Assembly: GCA_963841205.1 (NCBI GenBank)
Contig: CAWJCH010000022.1
Location: 1 to 64,000 of the forward strand
Direction: 5' to 3'
DNA length: 64,000 nt
DNA from: CAWAWP01 sp963841205
GTDB taxonomy: Bacteria > Chloroflexota > Ktedonobacteria > Ktedonobacterales > JADMIN01
Shown here: positions 45,193-53,967 of the stretch, one piece after another
How positions within the stretch are numbered: position 1 is the stretch's first letter
How the letters are laid out: every line of letters starts with the position of its first letter
Program-made: the position numbers and the translations under genes
Notes under the pieces: model-generated
What the model was told of the DNA's origin: nothing
Database searches by the model: none
What the model saw: only the letters and a program-made list of their open reading frames with translations

Positions 45193-45494
45193 GAGAACCG
45201 CTCCTCTGAACGACCTACTAGAAGCCGGTGTTGCCGTTTCTGCCGGAATTCACATTTTGGGAGGACGTTTTTGCCGATCGTGTCGATTTTTCACTTTCGC
45301 TTCGGCGCATCTTGCCGAGCGTGTTGCCGATCGTGCCGGATTTCAAAAAATGTAGCGCGAAACCTGCCGTTTCTGCCGCTTTTTCGATTTCGCGCGCCTT
45401 GAAGCGTGAGGGACCGTGTGGGGCGCCTCGGGGGGCGAGAATGCGGCGGTGGTGTGGCTCCAGCCGCTTCCTCACTATACCACGGCGGAGATGA
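45193..45494. other. upstream region of the E1-alpha operon with paired direct repeats
   Basis: TGCCGTTTCTGCCG occurs at 45232-45245 and 45365-45378, and TTGCCGATCGTG at 45271-45282 and 45324-45335, giving an outer and an inner pair in the order a-b-b-a, all in the same orientation. The region is AT-richer than its surroundings, with T runs. It must contain the promoter of the minus-strand operon; the repeats could be regulator sites. Short ORFs here show no family. Confidence 0.55.
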
Positions 45495-46712
45495 CTACTC
45501 GCCGGCGCCCGAGCCGTTCTCGGCGTTGGCCTCAAGCACCAAATCCTCGACCGCCGCAGTGGGATTGATCGCTGTCTCGGCGCAGCGGCGCAGGTCCATC
45601 TCCTCCAGCACCTTCTTTTTGCCGAGCACCAGCTTGACCAGCGGGAAGGCGCGGGCAAGCTGGTCGGGTGACAGGTCGTAGCCGAGCTCTTTCAGTTGGG
45701 CGTTCAGCGCCGCGCGACCCGAGAGCTTGCCGACGAACATGCGCTGCTCCGACGGTGGGAGGCCGATATCCTCCGGTCGCATGATCTCGTAGGTGCGGCG
45801 ATCCTTGAGCACGCCGTCCTGGTGGATGCCGCCGCCGTGGGCGAAGGCGTTGGCGCCGACGACGGACTTGGTCCACTGCGGCTGCATGCCGGAGAGGCGT
45901 GCGACCAGCCGGCTGGTGGGGATGATCTTGGTCGTGTCGACGCGCACGTCGAGGTCGAGATCGGCGCGGCGTGTGCGGATCGCCATCACGACGTCTTCGG
46001 TGGCCGCGTTGCCCGCGCGCTCGCCCAGACCGTTGATGCAGGTGTCTACGCGTTCGGCGCCGTTGATCAGGCCGGAGAGGGCGTTGGCGACGGCGAGGCC
46101 GAGATCATCGTGACAGTGGGCGGAGATGCGCACGTCGGGGAACTCGCGCTTCACCTCGGCGACCAGCTCGCCGTACTCCCACGGCAGCGCGAAGCCGACG
46201 GTGTCGCAGAGCGCGACGAACCGCACGCCTTCTTTGACCACCGCGCCGACCACCTCCAGGATGAAGTCGTGCTCGGTGCGGGTCGTGTCTTCCAGCGCGA
46301 AATCGACGTTCGGGGTATGCTCACGCCCGCGCGCAACGCCGGTACGCGCGAGTTCGAGTACTTCGGCGCGTGTCTTGCCGAGCTTGACCTCGCGGTGCAG
46401 CGGCGACGTGCTGATGAAGGGATGGATCGAGGCCTGCGCCGCGTCCTTCACCGCCTCCCACGCGCGGTCGATGTCCTCCGCATAGCAGCGGGCGATGGAG
46501 CAAATCTCGGCGTTCGAGACGTTGCGGGCGATCAGTTGCAGCGCTTCGAACTCGGGCTGGCCGGAGACGGCGAAGCCGCAGTCCAGCGTATCGAAGCCCA
46601 TGTCGGCGAGGGCGTGGGCGATTTCGAGCTTCTCTTCGGCGAAGTAGTTGATGCCCGGCGTCTGCTCGCCGTCGCGCAGCGTCGTCTCGAAGAATTTGAC
46701 GATCCGAGGCAT
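45495..46712 (-). CDS. 2-isopropylmalate synthase/homocitrate synthase family protein
   Basis: 405-residue DRE-TIM metallolyase that condenses acetyl-CoA with a 2-oxoacid. FFETTLRDGEQTPGINY (metal Asp), AHCHDDLGLAVANALSG, NGLGERAGNAATEDVVMAIR and AHGGGIHQDGVLKDRRTY are present. The C-terminal leucine-binding regulatory domain of full LeuA is missing and the protein ends after the helical subdomain, as in homocitrate synthases or citramalate-type enzymes; a leuA role without feedback control is possible. The start at 46712 has GGAGG; the longer ORF translates the repeat at 46743. Confidence 0.85.
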   Translation of the reverse strand: MPRIVKFFETTLRDGEQTPGINYFAEEKLEIAHALADMGFDTLDCGFAVSGQPEFEALQLIARNVSNAEICSIARCYAEDIDRAWEAVKDAAQASIHPFISTSPLHREVKLGKTRAEVLELARTGVARGREHTPNVDFALEDTTRTEHDFILEVVGAVVKEGVRFVALCDTVGFALPWEYGELVAEVKREFPDVRISAHCHDDLGLAVANALSGLINGAERVDTCINGLGERAGNAATEDVVMAIRTRRADLDLDVRVDTTKIIPTSRLVARLSGMQPQWTKSVVGANAFAHGGGIHQDGVLKDRRTYEIMRPEDIGLPPSEQRMFVGKLSGRAALNAQLKELGYDLSPDQLARAFPLVKLVLGKKKVLEEMDLRRCAETAINPTAAVEDLVLEANAENGSGAGE

Positions 46713-46742
46713 GGGGCGTCCTCCAGGGCAGAGGCAGAGAAT

Positions 46743-46780
46743 TAACCACAAAGCACACAGAGAGCACAGAGGGCAGAGGA
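46743..46780. repeat. CACAGAG-type dispersed intergenic repeat
   Basis: AACCACAAAGCACACAGAGA and GCACAGAGGGCAGAGG; a second copy at about 48032-48064 reads ACCACGGAAGACACGGAG then TTCACAGAGGGCAGAAG. This kind of repeat recurs between genes in many high-GC genomes. Confidence 0.55.
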
Positions 46781-46848
46781 GAGGGGATGGCTCCACTCTC
46801 ATGCCCAATGTGCCGTGGCGCAGCGTGTCGCAACCAGCGTTGACCCAG

Positions 46849-48006
46849 CTAGTCGAGCCAGCTAAAGGGATAGGTGGCGTCGTCCACGGCCTCGGCGTCG
46901 GCGGCGAGTTTGAGCGGGCGGAAGGTATCGACCATCACCGCAAGCTCTTCGGTGCGCTCCTGGCCGAGGCTCTTCTCGACGGCGCCAGGATGCGGCCCAT
47001 GCGGGATGCCGCGTGGGTGCAGCGTGAAGGAGCTGACCTCGACGCCGCGGCGGCTGCCGAAGTTGCCGTTGACGTAGTAGATCACCTCGTCGGAATCGAT
47101 GTTGCTGTGATTGTAGGGCACGGGCACCGACTGCGGGTGGTAGTCGAGCTTGCGCGGGCAGAACGAGCAGACGACGAAGTTCGGCCCTTCGAAGGTCTGA
47201 TGGACCGGCGGCGGCTGGTGCACGCGCCCGGTGATCGGCTCGAAGTCGTGGATGCTGAAGGCGTAGGGAAAGAGGTAGCCGTCCCAGCCGACGAGATCGA
47301 GCGGGTGGAAGTCGAACTGGTAGTCCATCACCTCGCCGTTGACCTTGACGTGGACGTGGTACTCGCCGCGCTCGTCGTGGACCGGCAGCTCGGTCGGCGC
47401 GCGAAGGTCCCGTTCACAGTAGGGTGAGTGCTCCAGCAGTTGGCCGTATTGGTTGCGATAGCGTTTCGGCGCGACGATATCACCGCCGAACGCCTCGACC
47501 GAGAGCAGGCGCTGCGGACTCTCGTCGGGCTGCAGGCGCCAGGTCGTGCCGCGCGGGATGACGAGGTAGTCACCCTCGCTATACGGCAGGAGACCGAAGA
47601 TCGTCTCCAGCGTGCCCGATCCTTCGTGGACGAAGAGCAACTCGTCGCCCATCGCGTTGCGATAGTAGTAGTCCATCGGCTCGGTGGGGCGCGCGACGGC
47701 GATCGTACAGTCGGCGTTGTAGAACATCAGCTTGCGTCCGGTGATGGGATCGCCGCCGGTTGCCAGCTCGCGCGTCTTGAGGTGGTGGTGCCGGTGTGTC
47801 TCCTGCTGCCACTCGCGCTGCTCCACCTGCCCGACCGCTTTGATGCCGCTCACGCGCGTCGGCGGATACTGATGGTAGAGCAGCGAGTACATGCCGCTGA
47901 AGCCCTCTTCGCCGAAAAGCTCTTCGGCATAGAGGCTGCCATCCGGCTTGCGGAACTGCGTGTGCCGTTTGTGCGGCACCTGCCCGAGGCACGAATATGA
48001 GGGCAT
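46849..48006 (-). CDS. hmgA: homogentisate 1,2-dioxygenase
   Basis: Non-haem Fe(II) enzyme that opens the ring of homogentisate in tyrosine/phenylalanine breakdown. It has 385 residues; the N-terminal cupin part has YNADCTIAVARPTEPMDYYY and HEGSGTLETIFG; the C-terminal part has PVPYNHSNIDSDEVIYYVNG (His and Glu ligands) and LHPRGIPHGPHPGA (His ligand). GGAGG precedes the ATG. No fumarylacetoacetate hydrolase or HPPD gene is nearby. Confidence 0.93.
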   Translation of the reverse strand: MPSYSCLGQVPHKRHTQFRKPDGSLYAEELFGEEGFSGMYSLLYHQYPPTRVSGIKAVGQVEQREWQQETHRHHHLKTRELATGGDPITGRKLMFYNADCTIAVARPTEPMDYYYRNAMGDELLFVHEGSGTLETIFGLLPYSEGDYLVIPRGTTWRLQPDESPQRLLSVEAFGGDIVAPKRYRNQYGQLLEHSPYCERDLRAPTELPVHDERGEYHVHVKVNGEVMDYQFDFHPLDLVGWDGYLFPYAFSIHDFEPITGRVHQPPPVHQTFEGPNFVVCSFCPRKLDYHPQSVPVPYNHSNIDSDEVIYYVNGNFGSRRGVEVSSFTLHPRGIPHGPHPGAVEKSLGQERTEELAVMVDTFRPLKLAADAEAVDDATYPFSWLD

Positions 48007-48470
48007 CGCTTGCCTCCAGACCAGACGATTTCACCACGGAAGACACGGAGTTCACAGAGGGCAGAAGCAGGACTCTGAGCGCGGCGGCGAGTGCTCGCGA
48101 CGGAGTGCTGTGCCGACGTAGGTGGGATCGAGGAGGGAATAGTCGAGGCGTGAAGCGAACCGCCCGCCCGCACCATGCGGGCGCCGGAGAAATGAAAGCT
48201 GTGAAGCTGGCCGACGTGCGCGCACCCGCAAACTCCTTTGTTCGAGGGTTCCCGTCTGACGTGACGCGCGTATGCGCGAGGGTGGGAAATCACGGGAAGT
48301 ATAGCATATACCGTTTGCGTATATCGGCGGTCACAACCACCTTGACGGCAGTTCTGACACCAATTCTGGCCCTCATGCTTCTGCCTAATGCTTCTTCCAC
48401 TCATGGTGATGTACTCGTGTGTAATCACAGTGCCTAGCGAACGGCATTATTTTGATTAAACACGAGGGAC
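48007..48470. other. intergenic region with dispersed repeats
   Basis: 464 bases. It contains the CACAGAG-type repeat (48032-48064), a stem CCGCCCGC...GCGGGCG near 48160-48180 and the 69-bp repeat copy at 48234-48302. No gene seen. GC content falls markedly from about 48300 onward. Confidence 0.55.
48234..48302 (-). repeat. 69-bp dispersed repeat, copy 1
   Basis: Identical over all 69 bases to 52693-52761. A diverged third copy lies at 55023-55095. The core holds GCGC-GTAT-GCGC. Each copy lies downstream of a minus-strand gene (sigma factor, lacI, 55125-55550 gene). In minus-strand reading all three contain CCCxTGATTTCC-like text. Confidence 0.8.
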
Positions 48471-49391
48471 TTACGGCTGCGCACCATTGCTAGAGTGGGA
48501 GAGTTGTCGTTGCAGATAGGATAGTTTCTCCGGGTTCAGCAGCGCATAAATCTCTTGAATGCCTACAGCGCTCAGCATCAGGCTGATGGCTCCAGCCAGA
48601 TTGCCCTCGTCCCAGAGCACCATGGCTGGGCTGCCATTGATTTCAACGAGCGTTGTAGTCAGAGGCCGTGGCGTTTTGGATATCACGCTCAGCCAGAAGC
48701 GCGCCACAGCTTGCTGGCCGTAGATAGGATCGAGATTCGTCCGCACTTTGCCGCCACCATCCGACCAGGAGACGGCATCATGTGCCAGCATGCCGGTCAG
48801 CGCCGCCATGTCACCTGCCTGGCTGGCGGCAAGAAAGCTAAGCAATAGCTGGCGGTGGCGCTGCGGCTCCGGCGCGAATCGCGCGTGTTGGTTCTGCAAC
48901 GCCTGCTTAGCTCGATGGAAGACTTGGCGGCAATTGGCCGTGCTCTTCTCCAACATCTCCCCAATTTCCTCAAACGGGTAATCAAACGCTTCATGCAGGA
49001 GAAACACGGCGCGCTCTGGGGGGCTGAGCGTTTCGAGCAGACGTAAAAAAGCCAGCGACAGCGATTCTTGTCGCTCAAGATCTGCGAGTGGGGACCCACC
49101 AACTTCCGAGGTGAGGATCGGTTCGGGCAGCCAGGTGCCAACATACTCTTCTCGTGCGACACGAGCCGATTTGAGATAGTCCAGCGCCAGGCGGGTGACA
49201 ATCGTGGTCATGTACGCTTTCAGCGAGACAATCTCCTGACCGGCACTTGCTTGATAGCGCAGATAGGTCTCTTGCACGAGATCCTCCGCATCACTCGCGC
49301 TGCCGGTCATCCGATAGGCGATGGAAAAGAGCAACACACGATAACGCTCAAACACCTCTCCCAGGTTCTTCCGTTGTGCGGATGTATCCAT
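48471..49391 (-). CDS. ECF41-type RNA polymerase sigma factor with SnoaL-like domain
   Basis: 306 residues. Sigma region 2 reads LLFSIAYRMTGSASDAEDLV then QETYLRY; region 4 reads LSPPERAVFLLHEAFDYPFE then EIGEMLEKS. The C-terminal SnoaL/NTF2-like domain (about 185-290) carries DGGGK and NPEKL, the DGG and NPDKL-type motifs of ECF41 factors, which act without an anti-sigma factor. Lower GC than the flanks suggests recent arrival. Divergent from the DoxX gene. Confidence 0.92.
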   Translation of the reverse strand: MDTSAQRKNLGEVFERYRVLLFSIAYRMTGSASDAEDLVQETYLRYQASAGQEIVSLKAYMTTIVTRLALDYLKSARVAREEYVGTWLPEPILTSEVGGSPLADLERQESLSLAFLRLLETLSPPERAVFLLHEAFDYPFEEIGEMLEKSTANCRQVFHRAKQALQNQHARFAPEPQRHRQLLLSFLAASQAGDMAALTGMLAHDAVSWSDGGGKVRTNLDPIYGQQAVARFWLSVISKTPRPLTTTLVEINGSPAMVLWDEGNLAGAISLMLSAVGIQEIYALLNPEKLSYLQRQLSHSSNGAQP

Positions 49392-49490
49392 CGCTGGCAG
49401 GTCGGCCCCTTTTCGTCTGGAGTGCCTATGCTTTCAAGTTTCGTTCACTGTGTAGCGTAGGCCCATGCCATGCCCCATTACAAAAGGGAG

Positions 49491-49518
49491 TGTCACGTTC
49501 TGACGGTGCTATCTCGTC
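49491..49518 (+). promoter_or_regulatory. candidate ECF41-dependent promoter
   Basis: TGTCAC, 18 bases, CGTC, 57 bases before the doxX ATG. From memory, the ECF41 promoter consensus is TGTCACA at -35 and CGTC at -10. Confidence 0.5.
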
Positions 49519-49575
49519 TTCTGCGCGAGCCTCTAAGAGAGAGGCAGGCAATAGCACAGATTAGGAACATTTCTC

Positions 49576-49920
49576 ATGTCTATCGCGCACATCGTCACCA
49601 TCCTGGCTGCTGCCTTTGTGGGCTTCTCGGCCGTTTCCGTGTTCCTCCGCGCTAAGTGGATCGTGCAGCCCTTGTCTGATTATGGCGTCTCCCCGTCGTG
49701 GTGGCCTTGGCTCGGTGCAGCCAAGGCCGCAGGGGCAGTGGGCCTGCTGGCTGGCCTGCTTGTGCCCATCATCGGGGTCTTGGCTGGGATCTGCCTGGTG
49801 CTGTACTTCACCGGGGCCGTGATCACCGTGATTCGGGCGCGATGGTACTCCCACATTACCTACCCCCTGATCTACATGGCAGTGGTGGTCGCTGCCCTCG
49901 TGCTCGAGTTCGCCATCTGA
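49576..49920 (+). CDS. DoxX-like membrane protein
   Basis: 114 residues, four helices: IVTILAAAFVGFSAVSVFL, LGAAKAAGAVGLLAGLLVPI, IIGVLAGICLVLYFTGAVIT and YPLIYMAVVVAALVLEFAI. The K-A-A-G-A-x-G-L pattern in helix 2 is typical of DoxX-like (DUF4267/DoxX_2) proteins, which are frequent targets of ECF41 sigma factors. It is transcribed away from such a sigma gene, with an ECF41-like promoter in between. Confidence 0.8.
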   Translation: MSIAHIVTILAAAFVGFSAVSVFLRAKWIVQPLSDYGVSPSWWPWLGAAKAAGAVGLLAGLLVPIIGVLAGICLVLYFTGAVITVIRARWYSHITYPLIYMAVVVAALVLEFAI

Positions 49921-49993
49921 GCCGCGCCTCAGCCCATCCGCTGTTTTGGAGTGACCCTGGTAGAGGGTCTTTCCTAACTGGGAAGAAGTGATA

Positions 49994-50866
49994 TCAATTC
50001 CGCCTGGGTCCTCTCCGTTTGTGGATCTGCTGGGGCCACCAGTGGAAGCAAGTGGTCGGCCGAATGCGGTCGGGCTGAGCCTGGAGCGCGACGCAGTGGG
50101 CCAATTGGGCATCCTCGAGCTCCTCGATGCTCGCGAAATGCCGGTTGGCCAGCACGTCGTTGGTGAGCGGCCAGAGGTGCTCGGCAGGCTGCAGCTCGGG
50201 GGAATACTGGGGATGGAACAGCAGGTGGACGTGCTCCGGCACGCGCAGGCGGAGGCTGGTGTGCCAGCCGGCGCGGTCGAGCACGAGCACGACCTGCTTG
50301 CCCGCGCTGGCGCCGACCATTTCGGCGAAGGCGGCGAGCTCGATTTCGAAGAGCGGGATGGAGACGCTGGTGGCGAGGTGGAAGAGCGTTCGGCCCGAGG
50401 CCGGGTGGACGAAGCCGACGAGGTACCGCCAGGCGAAACGGTGTTGGGCGACGGCGGTCGGGCGCTGCCCGATTGGCGCCCAAGCCCGCCGCAACAAGGA
50501 TTTGCGGCCGATGCGATGTTCGTCGGTGGCCCACAACTCGACGGTGGCGTGCGGATGGGCGGTCGCCACCGCGCTCACGATCGGGCGGACTTTTTTTGCA
50601 CCGCGCCTGCTGCTCGGCGTCGGCCAGCGCGTGACGCGGTCGCGGCGCCTGCCGGCTGTGTTTGAGGCGGGGAGATACTCCCACCCACGCTGCACCGCCA
50701 CCGGACGCCTGAGCGTCGCCGCCATCCAGCCCGCCACCGCCCGGCAGGTCCAGCGCTTCGCCCCGTCAGGGGCGTCTCCGGCCAACTCCTGGCGCAACTC
50801 CTCCTGCTGCTCCGCCGAGAGCATCCGCGGCGCACCCCACGAGGTGGTGTGCTGCCGATTCACCAT
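49994..50866 (-). CDS. IS630 family transposase, N-terminally truncated
   Basis: 290 residues. The DDE triad is visible as Asp in WATDEHRIGRKSLLRR, Asp in VLVLDRAGWHTS and Glu in PQYSPELQPAEHLWPLTN. The N-terminal helix-turn-helix seems to start upstream (TTGYTAARIAERYNAEGPDG, to about 50940) without a start codon. Between about 50600 and 50680 the sense text moves into another frame (LKHSRQAPRPRHALADAEQQ) and returns at a run of seven T, i.e. two compensating shifts. The copy is probably inactive. Confidence 0.85.
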   Translation of the reverse strand: MVNRQHTTSWGAPRMLSAEQQEELRQELAGDAPDGAKRWTCRAVAGWMAATLRRPVAVQRGWEYLPASNTAGRRRDRVTRWPTPSSRRGAKKVRPIVSAVATAHPHATVELWATDEHRIGRKSLLRRAWAPIGQRPTAVAQHRFAWRYLVGFVHPASGRTLFHLATSVSIPLFEIELAAFAEMVGASAGKQVVLVLDRAGWHTSLRLRVPEHVHLLFHPQYSPELQPAEHLWPLTNDVLANRHFASIEELEDAQLAHCVALQAQPDRIRPTTCFHWWPQQIHKRRGPRRN

Positions 50867-50977
50867 GCCGTCCGGCCCTTCGGCGTTATAGCGCTCGGCG
50901 ATCCGCGCGGCCGTGTAGCCCGTGGTCTGCGCGACGGACTATCTACCTCGCCTGGCAACCCCTCACGGGTACCTCCT

Positions 50978-51004
50978 TGTCACGCCTATCATGTGAGTGG
51001 GGTC
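50978..51004 (+). promoter_or_regulatory. possible ECF41-dependent promoter before the second sigma gene
   Basis: TGTCAC (50978-50983) followed after about 17 bases by GGTC (one mismatch to CGTC), 47 bases before the ATG at 51051; would allow autoregulation. Confidence 0.35.
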
Positions 51005-51050
51005 CCTTCGAAGGCACTGGCCAACGAGAGGACGTGACAAGGAGGCATAC

Positions 51051-51935
51051 ATGGATGAGAACGCCTTGCTGACTGAGCGCTTCGAGGCAAACCGCTCTCA
51101 CTTGCGCGGCGTCGCCTATCGCATGCTCGGCTCCCTGTCCGATGCGGACGACGCCGTCCAGGAAGCTTGGATCCGCCTCAGCCGCACCGACACGGGTGAT
51201 ATTGACAACCTCCGTACCTGGCTGACGACGGTCGTCGGGCGGGTCTGTCTCAACATGTTGCGATCGCGCAAGACGCACCGCGAAGTATCCTGGGAGACCC
51301 ACGTCCCGGATCCCATCGTGAGTCCGGCGGAGGGTATCGATCCTGAGCAGGAAGCCGTACTGGGCGATTCCGTCGGGCTCGCATTGTTGGTTGTCCTCGA
51401 CTCCCTGACGCCCGCCGAACGGGTCGCCTTCGTGCTGCACGACATCTTCGACATACCGTTCGACGCGATCGCTCAGATCGCCGGTCGAACGCCGATGGCG
51501 GCCCGACAACTGGCGAGCCGTGCACGTCGCCGGGTCCAGGGCACACCTGTGCCCGACGTCGATCTTGAAGGCCAGTGGGCCGTCGCCGACGCCTTCCTTG
51601 CCGCGGCGCGTGCCGGCGACTTCGATCGACTGCTCGCCATCCTCGATCCAGACGTCATGCTGCGCTCCGACGGTGGGATGGCGCGTCCGGACCTGCTCGC
51701 TCTCGTGCGGGGCGCACGGGCTATCGCCGAGCAAGCGATGACCTTCCGTCGGTTTGCAGAAACGTCAACGCGGATCCTCGTGAACCGGATACCTGGGGGC
51801 ATTGCCTGGGCGCCCGACGGGAGCCCATTTGCGATCCTGGCCCTAACGGTCAAGGGTGGGCGGATCGTCGCGATCGATGTGCTCGCGGATCCGGAGCGGC
51901 TCGACAAGCTGGATCTCACCGCGGTCACTGACTGA
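51051..51935 (+). CDS. ECF41-type RNA polymerase sigma factor with SnoaL-like domain
   Basis: 294 residues. Region 2 GVAYRMLGSLSDADDAVQEA, region 4 LTPAERVAFVLHDIFDIPFD and IAQIAGRTPMAARQLASRAR. The C-terminal domain (about 175-290) has RSDGG and DPERL, matching the ECF41 DGG and NPDKL motifs. GGAGG is 6 bases before the ATG. It is followed by a nitroreductase-like gene on the same strand and differs clearly from the sigma factor at 48471, so it is not a recent duplicate. Confidence 0.93.
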   Translation: MDENALLTERFEANRSHLRGVAYRMLGSLSDADDAVQEAWIRLSRTDTGDIDNLRTWLTTVVGRVCLNMLRSRKTHREVSWETHVPDPIVSPAEGIDPEQEAVLGDSVGLALLVVLDSLTPAERVAFVLHDIFDIPFDAIAQIAGRTPMAARQLASRARRRVQGTPVPDVDLEGQWAVADAFLAAARAGDFDRLLAILDPDVMLRSDGGMARPDLLALVRGARAIAEQAMTFRRFAETSTRILVNRIPGGIAWAPDGSPFAILALTVKGGRIVAIDVLADPERLDKLDLTAVTD

Positions 51936-52042
51936 GAGTTCGAGTCCTTAGGGCGGCGGTCATGTCACGTCCATGCCTTCTTGCGGGTTATCTGTGTGGC
52001 ACCCCAACGAACCGACGCACGAAGCAAGAAGGAGGGAAGCAC

Positions 52043-52519
52043 GTGAGTGATCAAGTTGAGGCCATCGCAATGGAGCCGCGCGCACGTATTCCGTGGCAGG
52101 TCCGAGTCTTCAGCCCAATCCTGAAGTTCCTGCTGGTCACTGGCATACCGTTGAGTTTCAACAGGCTCGTCACCATACGCGGCAGGAAGAGCGGCCTGCC
52201 GCGCACCACGCCGTTGGCGGTCATTGAGGTAGGGGATAGGCGTTGGGTCTGGTCCCCTTGGGGTGAGTCCCAATGGGTGCGCAACCTGCGCGCGGCTGGC
52301 CGCGCAACCATCGCGATGCGGGGCCGGAGCGTAGAAGTCGCCGCGACCGAGCTCGACCCGACGGAGCGTGTTGGATACTTTCGTGACGTCCTCGGCCCTC
52401 TGGCGCGAAACATTCCGTTCGGAGTCCGGTTCATCCGCCTTGTCGACGGTGTCGATCTCGACGATCCGGTGGCAGCGGCCGAGGGTCGGCGTGTCTTCGA
52501 ACTCCACCCAGTTCAATAA
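52043..52519 (+). CDS. nitroreductase family deazaflavin-dependent oxidoreductase
   Basis: 158 residues of the DDN/split-barrel F420-type family: LVTIRGRKSGLPRTTPLAV, VWSPWGESQWVRNLRAAGRA and TIAMRGRSVEVAATELDP are the characteristic strands. Probably reduces a quinone or other substrate with F420H2, although F420 dependence is inferred from the family. GTG start at 52043 after AAGGAGGGAAGC. TGTCAC at 51963 is a possible ECF41 -35 element, making it a likely target of the preceding sigma factor. Confidence 0.83.
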   Translation: MSDQVEAIAMEPRARIPWQVRVFSPILKFLLVTGIPLSFNRLVTIRGRKSGLPRTTPLAVIEVGDRRWVWSPWGESQWVRNLRAAGRATIAMRGRSVEVAATELDPTERVGYFRDVLGPLARNIPFGVRFIRLVDGVDLDDPVAAAEGRRVFELHPVQ

Positions 52520-52692
52520 CATCCGCCGCCGAACCCGCAGAGTGGACTCACATCCTACTGGCTTTTGACGTCAATTTTGACGCCAACACCGGTGGACGTC
52601 TGCGCACAGAGACGAACGCCAGCGAGTGTCAGCTTCGGAAATCTCCGACAGTGACGCACGCTGGCGAACAGTGGTGGACAGAGTGCAACAAA

Positions 52693-52761
52693 TCCTTTGT
52701 TCGAGGGTTCCCGTCTGACGTGACGCGCGTATGCGCGAGGGTGGGAAATCACGGGAAGTAT
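52693..52761 (-). repeat. 69-bp dispersed repeat, copy 2
   Basis: Identical to 48234-48302; lies 57 bases downstream of the lacI stop. The stretch 52555-52690 before it carries GACGTCAATTTTGACG (an inverted repeat near 52566) and no gene. Confidence 0.8.
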
Positions 52762-52818
52762 GGCACAGGGGGTGGCCTTGTTGTCCGCCGCGCACGCGCC
52801 CTCGACGCCCAAGCCGCC

Positions 52819-53967
52819 TTACGAACCGGTCTCGACTGCCGCGGGCGCACTCGGCACGGCCGCCGCTTCGCGGGCGCGCGCCTGCGCCGCGCGCGCTCGC
52901 ATGATCTGGAGATCGGAGACGCTCTCTCGGACCTGAAGCCCCCCGGTGCGCACGACAATGTGGCGCGCCGGAGCATCGAGGTTCATGGTGTGCAGGCGGT
53001 AGAGCAGCTGATCAAGGGCGGTCTTCGCGAGGGACGACGCCGGATTCGGGACCGTCGTGATGCGCGGCACGATCAGCCGCGCCCATGGTGCCTCGTCAAA
53101 CATGACCAGGGAGACGTGATCAGAGAACGGAGCCTCATCCTCCCATACTTCGCGGATCGCGGTGAGCATCGATTCCCCGAAGAGATTGCTCGTCGCGAAG
53201 ACTGCCGTGGGAGGTGGCGTCATCGCCAACAGATTCCGCGCCGCGCGGAGTCGGTCATCTTGCTTGAAGGTGGAGACCTGAATGAGCTTTTCATCCAAAC
53301 GGATACCGCGGGCGTCATGCGCTTCCTTGAATCCTTCGAGGCGTGCGTTCAAGGTGGATGCGGTGTCAGGTCCGGTGAGGATGCCGACGCGCTCGTGTCC
53401 GTTGGTGAAGAGATGCCACGTCGCGTCGCGAGCGCCCTTCTTGTTGTCCACCGTGACGGTATCTACGGTCGGAAGCTCACGGCCGAGATCTCGATCGACA
53501 AAGACCAGTCCGACGTGCTGATTCAGAATGGCCTGCCATATCGACGTATCCGAGCCGTCCGAGTTGCTGCCGGTGGGAACAGCGACAATGCCCTGCACTC
53601 GTTGCCTGAGTAAGAGCTGGATCATCTCGCGTTTGGCGCTCGGAGTCGAAGCCTCCCCGGTGGTGAGCAGGACGACGCGGCAATTCTGCGCGAGCGCCTG
53701 GTCACAGATGGTCTGCGCAAGCTCGGCATAGAATGGATTGAGAAGGTCCGGGACGATGCAGCCGAGCAGCTTTGGTCTTTTGTCCTTGGCCGCGCCGCGC
53801 GCCGCTGGAGAGACATAGCCCAATTCTTCGGCGGCAGCTCTCACCGCCGCCTGCGTGGCGGGCTTGATCGGTCCGCCCCGCCCCGCCCCGTTGAGCGCGC
53901 GCGACACGGTGGCGATTGAACATCCGACCTTGGCGGCAACCTGATGGATCGTCACCTTATTTTCCAT
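52819..53967 (-). CDS. LacI family transcriptional regulator
   Basis: 382 residues. N-terminal helix-turn-helix VTIHQVAAKVGCSIATVSRA plus hinge helix; periplasmic-binding-protein-like effector domain from about 68 (LLGCIVPDLLNPFYAELAQT) with VFVDRDLG and HERVGILTGP. The last 25 residues are Ala/Arg-rich and extra. No sugar transporter or hydrolase is adjacent, so the regulon is unknown; an operator-like palindrome in its own leader suggests autoregulation. Confidence 0.93.
   Translation of the reverse strand: MENKVTIHQVAAKVGCSIATVSRALNGAGRGGPIKPATQAAVRAAAEELGYVSPAARGAAKDKRPKLLGCIVPDLLNPFYAELAQTICDQALAQNCRVVLLTTGEASTPSAKREMIQLLLRQRVQGIVAVPTGSNSDGSDTSIWQAILNQHVGLVFVDRDLGRELPTVDTVTVDNKKGARDATWHLFTNGHERVGILTGPDTASTLNARLEGFKEAHDARGIRLDEKLIQVSTFKQDDRLRAARNLLAMTPPPTAVFATSNLFGESMLTAIREVWEDEAPFSDHVSLVMFDEAPWARLIVPRITTVPNPASSLAKTALDQLLYRLHTMNLDAPARHIVVRTGGLQVRESVSDLQIMRARAAQARAREAAAVPSAPAAVETGS

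Noticed and set aside
45228..45494. 88-codon plus-strand ORF upstream of E1-alpha
   Set aside because: Covers the a-b-b-a repeats and T runs, no ribosome binding site, and runs into the IPMS-like gene.
48270..48300. GAGGGTGGGAAATCACGGG resembles a T-box antiterminator
   Set aside because: The invariant TGGNACC core is missing, the copies are downstream of minus-strand genes, and no aminoacyl-tRNA or amino-acid gene follows.
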